Shown piece by piece: positions 16,926-20,198 of a DNA stretch of 20,198 nt. Source of the DNA: Jatrophihabitans sp964252635 (GTDB lineage Bacteria > Actinomycetota > Actinomycetes > Mycobacteriales > Jatrophihabitantaceae); contig NZ_CAXUNP010000056.1 in the NCBI RefSeq assembly GCF_964252635.1, positions 1 to 20,198 on the forward strand. The letters run 5' to 3'. A program made the translations under genes and the position numbers. The notes beneath the pieces are model-generated. The model was not told where the DNA came from. It saw only the letters and a program-made list of their open reading frames with translations, and searched no databases. The first letter of the stretch is position 1, and every line of letters begins with the position of its first letter.

Positions 16926-18586
16926 CAGTGGAGTCCCTCTGCGAGCGGCCCGAGGGCCAGGGCCGGGAAGTAGGTGAGGGCGACGACGACGACCGTCACG
17001 CCCAGCAACATCCCGATGAACAAGGTTTTGTGGGTCGGCAATGTGCCGTCCGAGGCGGGCACCGGCTTCTGCCGGGCGAGCGAACCGGCCAGGCCCAGCA
17101 CGAAGATGATGGGCAGGAACCGGCCCAGGGCCATGGCCAGGCCGAGCGCGTAGTTCCACCAGACCGTGTTGACGCTCAGGCCCGCGAAGGCGCTGCCGTT
17201 GTTGTTGCCCCCCGAGGTGAACGCGTACAGCACCTCGGACAGCCCGTGCGGGCCGGTGTTGAGCATCGCCGCGCGTTCACCGGGCAGGCCCAGGGCGGTG
17301 GCCGTGCCGACGAGCACCACCGCCGGCGTCGTCAGCAGGTAGAGCGAGGCGAACTTGACCTCGCGACTGCCGATCTTCTTGCCGAGGTACTCCGGGGTAC
17401 GCCCGACCATCAGACCGGCGACGAACACGGTGATGACGGCCAGGACCAACATGCCGTACAGGCCCGAGCCGGTGCCGCCGGGAGCGATCTCGCCCAGCAT
17501 CATGTTCAGCAGCGTCATCGCGCCGCCGAGGCTGGTGTAGGAGTCGTGGAAGCTGTTCACGGCACCGGTGGACGTCAGGGTCGTCGCCGTGCCGAACGTC
17601 GCTGAGTTCAGGACGCCGAAGCGTGATTCGGTGCCTTCGGTGCTGGCGCCCACCGCGGTGGGGACGGTGCCGTGGTGGATGCCCTGGAACACGACGGTGA
17701 GCACCACGCTGAGCACGGCCAGCGACGCCATGACCAGGGCGATGGCGCGTCCCTGGCGCAGGTCGCCGATCATCCGCCCGAACGCCCGCGGCAGCGAGAA
17801 CGCGATGACCAGGATCAGGAAGATCTCGAGCCAGTTCGTCCACGCCGTCGGGTTCTCGAACGGGTGCGCGGAGTTGGCGTTGTAGAAGCCGCCACCGTTC
17901 GTGCCGAGCTCCTTGATGGCCTCCTGGCTGGCGACCGGGCCCCCTGTGACGGTCTGCGTGCCGCCGGCCACGGTGTGCACCGTCGAGTAGTGGTGCAGGT
18001 TCTGGATCATCCCGGCCCCGACGAACACCACCGCGAACACCAGCGAGATGGGCAGCAGCACCCGGATCGAGAGCCGGGTCAGGTCGACCCAGAAGTTGCC
18101 GAGGAGGTTCGAGCGGTTGCGGGTGAACGCTCGCACGAGCGCCACGGCCACCGCGATGCCCACCGCGGCGGACAGGAAGTTCTGCACCGTCAGGCCGATC
18201 ATCTGCACCACGTAGCCGAGCGCGCTCTCGCCCGAGTAGGACTGCCAGTTCGTGTTCGTGACGAAGCTGACCGCGGTGTTGAACGCTTGGTCCGCCGTCA
18301 TCTTCGGCACGGCGTACGGCGCCCAGAAGTGCTGCTGCACCCGCAGCAGGACGTACAGGACGAGGATCGACACGACGCTGAACGACAGCACCGCGCGCAG
18401 GTAGCGCCAGCTCGACTGCTCGGCGTCGGCGTCGATACCGCCGATGCGGTAGATCACGCGCTCGGGTGCGCTGTGCCTGCGGCCCGTGACCACGTGCGCC
18501 AGGTAGTCGCCGAAGGGTCGCTGCACGATGACGATCGCGGCGACCAGGGTCGCGATGAAGACCGCGCCGGCCAGCCAGTCGGGCAT
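16925..18586 (-). CDS. kdpA: KdpA, K+-binding and translocating subunit of the K+ pump
   Basis: A 553-residue polytopic membrane protein of the SKT superfamily with about ten transmembrane segments. Its four pore-loop/selectivity-filter regions are visible: SFVTNTNWQ (107-115), ELGTNGGGFYNANSAHPFEN (226-245), SLGGAMTLLNMMLGE (352-366) and TSGGNNNGSAFAG (457-469). It binds K+ with high affinity and passes it toward KdpB. Length is normal. The ATG at 18586 overlaps the kdpF stop (TGATG), and its own stop overlaps a mini-ORF start in the same way. No truncation or unusual residue was seen. Confidence 0.97.
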   Translation of the reverse strand: MPDWLAGAVFIATLVAAIVIVQRPFGDYLAHVVTGRRHSAPERVIYRIGGIDADAEQSSWRYLRAVLSFSVVSILVLYVLLRVQQHFWAPYAVPKMTADQAFNTAVSFVTNTNWQSYSGESALGYVVQMIGLTVQNFLSAAVGIAVAVALVRAFTRNRSNLLGNFWVDLTRLSIRVLLPISLVFAVVFVGAGMIQNLHHYSTVHTVAGGTQTVTGGPVASQEAIKELGTNGGGFYNANSAHPFENPTAWTNWLEIFLILVIAFSLPRAFGRMIGDLRQGRAIALVMASLAVLSVVLTVVFQGIHHGTVPTAVGASTEGTESRFGVLNSATFGTATTLTSTGAVNSFHDSYTSLGGAMTLLNMMLGEIAPGGTGSGLYGMLVLAVITVFVAGLMVGRTPEYLGKKIGSREVKFASLYLLTTPAVVLVGTATALGLPGERAAMLNTGPHGLSEVLYAFTSGGNNNGSAFAGLSVNTVWWNYALGLAMALGRFLPIIFVLGLAGSLARQKPVPASDGTLPTHKTLFIGMLLGVTVVVVALTYFPALALGPLAEGLH

Positions 18587-18675
18587 CAGAACCGCTCCGG
18601 GAAGATCAGCGCAATGACCAGGAAGACGGTCAGCAGACCCGCCAGCACCAGCCCGACGATGTTGGTGGCGTTCAC
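18586..18675 (-). CDS. kdpF: KdpF, 29-residue membrane subunit of the K+ pump
   Basis: A 29-codon gene reading MNATNIVGLVLAGLL and ending VIALIFPERF. It is a single hydrophobic helix with the family's typical ending (E. coli KdpF has the same length and ends similarly). KdpF is a lipid-like stabiliser of the KdpABC complex. The GTG start overlaps the stop of the upstream 27-aa gene (GTGA), and the TGA stop overlaps the kdpA ATG (TGATG). Position and sequence make the call strong despite its size. Confidence 0.92.
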   Translation of the reverse strand: MNATNIVGLVLAGLLTVFLVIALIFPERF

Positions 18676-18755
18676 AGTCGCTCGACCCCCTTGGCGATCA
18701 GGGCAAGGACGACGAACACGGCGATCGTGACCACGACCGCCCAGACATCAGACAC
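18672..18755 (-). CDS. 27-residue single-span membrane miniprotein preceding kdpF
   Basis: A 27-codon frame starting GTG: VSDVWAVVVTIAVFVVLALI followed by AKGVERL. It has one hydrophobic helix (about 5-20) with a positively charged C-terminal end, so probably N-out/C-in. CGGAG lies 6 nt upstream of the GTG, inside a hairpin loop. Its stop overlaps the kdpF start in GTGA, so it is the first gene of the kdp operon. It differs from KdpF in motif (GVERL end instead of FPERF). I have the impression that comparable peptides precede kdpF in other actinobacteria, but could not verify it. Likely role: an accessory Kdp peptide or assembly factor; function unknown. Confidence 0.65.
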   Translation of the reverse strand: MSDVWAVVVTIAVFVVLALIAKGVERL

Positions 18756-18756
18756 G

Positions 18757-18795
18757 CGAGACTCCGCTCTCGATCCACTCGGCGTAGGTGCCGAG
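18757..18795 (-). promoter_or_regulatory. Tandem hairpins in the kdp leader, one holding the Shine-Dalgarno sequence in its loop
   Basis: On the kdp mRNA strand two short hairpins follow each other just before the first GTG. The upstream one is CUCGGC-ACCUAC-GCCGAG (18795-18778, 6-bp stem). The downstream one is CGAGA-GCGGAG-UCUCG (18772-18757, 5-bp stem), whose loop contains GGAG, the presumed ribosome-binding site. They are separated by 5 nt. The arrangement could modulate translation of the operon's first gene; this is inference from pairing only. Confidence 0.4.
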
Positions 18796-19047
18796 AACTC
18801 GAGCAAACGCCCTGCGCAGGGGTGGTCCTGACCGTTTCGGGGGTTCCTCACGGGATCCACGCGCTGCGTTCACGAGACGTGCATGGCACGACCTGGGGAA
18901 CGGCAAAGGCGCAGCGACGAGGGTGTTGCGCGTTCGGTCGCGCTGCGTCGTCGGCTTGCGTCGCGTGCTGTTGGATCTTGTTGCAGGACCCGGATTTGCT
19001 GGGATAAACGCTGGTCCGGCGGATCCCGTTCCGCTAGAATAGAACGC
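18796..19047. promoter_or_regulatory. Divergent regulatory region between kdp and the DUF222 gene
   Basis: About 290 bp (with the hairpins above) separate the kdp operon from the DUF222 gene. It should hold the kdp promoter and a KdpE site, but I cannot identify either with confidence. A palindrome CCTGCGCAGG lies at 18811-18820. A small AT-richer patch with the inverted TTTGCTGGGATAAA is near 18996-19009. No tRNA, recognisable riboswitch or convincing ORF was found here. Confidence 0.35.
19035..19040 (+). promoter_or_regulatory. -10 element of a probably leaderless DUF222 transcript
   Basis: TAGAAT (5 of 6 matches to TATAAT) lies 7 bp before the ATG at 19048. Transcription would begin at or very near the A of the ATG, and there is no Shine-Dalgarno sequence in between. 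This predicts a leaderless mRNA. The -35 region is not convincing. Confidence 0.5.
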
Positions 19048-20190
19048 ATGAGCGATACGCTGGTGCGGGCCGATGTGGCCTCGTTGATCACGGACGCTCA
19101 CCGCGTTGTGGACGCGTTGCAGGCGGTAAAGCTGTCGGTCTGTACCGATGACGAGGTGGTCGCGGCGGTGCGCTCGTTCGAGGCGTTGCGGCGGCGGTTG
19201 GAGCCGGTGGACCACGCGCTGATTCTCGAGGTCGAGGCGCGAGGAGTCCCGGCTCGGGCGATGGCCCGGGCCACCGGCTACTGGCTGCGGCAGACGTTGA
19301 CCATCGACATCAGCGAGGCGAACGCCCGGGTGCGGGCCGCACACGCCGCCGGACCACGCCGGTCGCTGCTCGGGGAGCCGATGCCGGCCCGATACCCCAC
19401 AGTCGCCGCGGCGCAGGCCGCCGGCGAGCTGGCGGCCCGGCAGGCTCGGGTGATCACCTCGACCCTGGACAAGCTGCCGGTCGAGGTGTGCGAGCACATC
19501 CCGGTGGCGGAGGCGCGGCTGGTCGGGTTCGCGCGCACCTTCGAGGCCAGCACGTTGCACCAGCTCGCCAACCGCGAGGCCGAGTGGCTCGACCCCGACG
19601 CCGGTCACCGCGACGTCACCCGCCGCCGCAAGGACCGCGACCTGCAGGTGCATCACCGCCCGGACGGGTCATGCAGCTTCCGCGGCGAAGGCACCGCCGA
19701 GCTGGGGGAGTTCCTGCAGGTCACCTTCGACTCCCTCGCCAAACCAGAGCCGGAGACCAACGGCATCAAGGACCCCCGCACCGCCGGACAGCGGCGCCAT
19801 GACGCGCTCATCGACGCCCTGAAGATCACCGTCGGCTCCGGCAAGCTCCCGACCGCCGGTGGGGTGCTGGCCACCGTCGTGCTCACCATCGACGCCGACA
19901 CCTACCTCACCGGTGAGGGGTTCGCCCTGACCGGTCACGGCGCCCAGGTCCCGGTCCGGGAAGCGCTGTCCTGGGCGGGTGGGGACTACCGGCTGATGTG
20001 CACCGCCCTGAACTCACTCAAGGCGGTCACCGCCTACAGCTCGACGCATCGGCTGTTCACCGAAGGACAAAGACTCGCCCTGATCGCCCGCGACCAGGGC
20101 TGCGCCTTCCCCGGCTGCCTCGCCCCACCCGGCTGGTGCCAGATGGACTTGCCCTGGTTTCACGGACAGGTGGTTGATTGTTCCGTGTAG
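19048..20190 (+). CDS. DUF222 (13E12-type) HNH endonuclease gene, 3'-truncated before the HNH core
   Basis: A 380-residue frame of the actinobacterial DUF222/13E12 repeat family. The DUF222 region spans about 10-330 (ALRRRLEPVDHALILEVEAR, ARATGYWLRQTLTI, AGELAARQARVITSTLD, RRHDALIDAL). The beginning of the C-terminal HNH domain is present: RLALIARDQGCAFPGC (342-357), then PPGWC (360-364), with the zinc-type cysteines 352, 357 and 364. Right after, where family members continue with the His-His of the HNH motif, it switches to MDLPWFHGQVVDCSV and stops. The nuclease active site is therefore missing and the protein is probably non-functional as a nuclease. The ATG at 19048 sits behind a TAGAAT -10 box; an upstream in-frame extension to 18883 is not family-like. 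Confidence 0.85.
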   Translation: MSDTLVRADVASLITDAHRVVDALQAVKLSVCTDDEVVAAVRSFEALRRRLEPVDHALILEVEARGVPARAMARATGYWLRQTLTIDISEANARVRAAHAAGPRRSLLGEPMPARYPTVAAAQAAGELAARQARVITSTLDKLPVEVCEHIPVAEARLVGFARTFEASTLHQLANREAEWLDPDAGHRDVTRRRKDRDLQVHHRPDGSCSFRGEGTAELGEFLQVTFDSLAKPEPETNGIKDPRTAGQRRHDALIDALKITVGSGKLPTAGGVLATVVLTIDADTYLTGEGFALTGHGAQVPVREALSWAGGDYRLMCTALNSLKAVTAYSSTHRLFTEGQRLALIARDQGCAFPGCLAPPGWCQMDLPWFHGQVVDCSV

Positions 20191-20198
20191 TCGGTGGG
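20144..20198. mobile_element. Possible terminal end of an insertion sequence (IS3-like TG...), cut by the window edge
   Basis: Homology to the DUF222/HNH family ends abruptly near 20144. The following sequence begins TGGACTTGCCCTGGTTTCAC and reads on with lower GC and no family similarity. The 5'-TG start and the style of the sequence resemble IS3-family termini in actinobacteria. No transposase, second terminus or target duplication is inside the window, so this is a tentative call. Confidence 0.35.

Noticed and set aside
18883..19047. 55-codon upstream extension of the DUF222 frame
   Set aside because: Cys/Arg-rich and not family-like; the ATG at 19048 directly follows a good -10 box and matches family N-termini.
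18756..19047. Possible ydaO-type c-di-AMP riboswitch before kdp
   Set aside because: Potassium genes can carry this riboswitch, but I could not match its conserved core segments here; only two small hairpins near the start codon are evident.
19028..19060. Possible LexA/SOS box ahead of the DUF222 gene (TAGAATAGAACGCATG)
   Set aside because: Only one weak half-site is present; the paired GAAC...GTTC arms of the actinobacterial SOS box are missing.

Overview
The window is very GC-rich (roughly 70% by eye), densely packed and uses many GTG starts. It looks like a chromosomal segment of a high-GC actinobacterium. Supporting marks are two candidate F420-dependent enzyme families (PPOX-type and LLM-type), a mycothiol-enzyme-like DinB protein, a near-perfect IdeR/DtxR iron box, a DUF222 (13E12-type) HNH gene, and actinobacterial holin-X/DUF3618 envelope proteins. 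I cannot name the genus from sequence alone.

Layout: (1) 29-3231: a PPOX flavin/F420 protein converges on a two-gene minus-strand unit in which an FGD-like LLM oxidoreductase overlaps a GH15 glycosidase by 4 nt. (2) 3458-5802: an iron/redox cluster on the plus strand. A heme-oxygenase-fold (HDO-like) protein overlaps a CDGSH iron-sulfur protein by 4 nt, followed by a siderophore-interacting ferric reductase whose start codon lies 4 nt after an 18/19 IdeR box. (3) 5840-8761: a DinB protein diverges from two tandem CNNM/CorC-type membrane proteins overlapping by 8 nt. (4) 8783-10608: a small basic 'plasmid stabilization'-type protein diverges from a holin-X/DUF3618 pair, which converges on a TetR regulator; their stop codons share CTAG. 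(5) 10660-18755: a complete minus-strand kdp potassium-uptake operon in the order (27-aa membrane miniprotein)-kdpF-kdpA-(24-codon mini-ORF)-kdpB-kdpC-kdpD-kdpE, with almost every junction overlapping or nearly so. (6) 19048-20198: a DUF222/HNH gene that loses its HNH core at the right edge, apparently cut by the end of an insertion sequence.

How the genes work together: KdpFABC is the high-affinity K+ pump and KdpDE its sensor/regulator pair. The operon carries four items beyond the textbook layout: an unannotated 27-aa membrane peptide ahead of kdpF, an SD-in-loop hairpin pair before it, a mini-ORF bridging kdpA and kdpB, and a KdpC with a large four-cysteine extracytoplasmic insertion. The iron cluster suggests iron-dependent control of reductive iron release. 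No tRNA, rRNA, CRISPR array or complete mobile element was seen.
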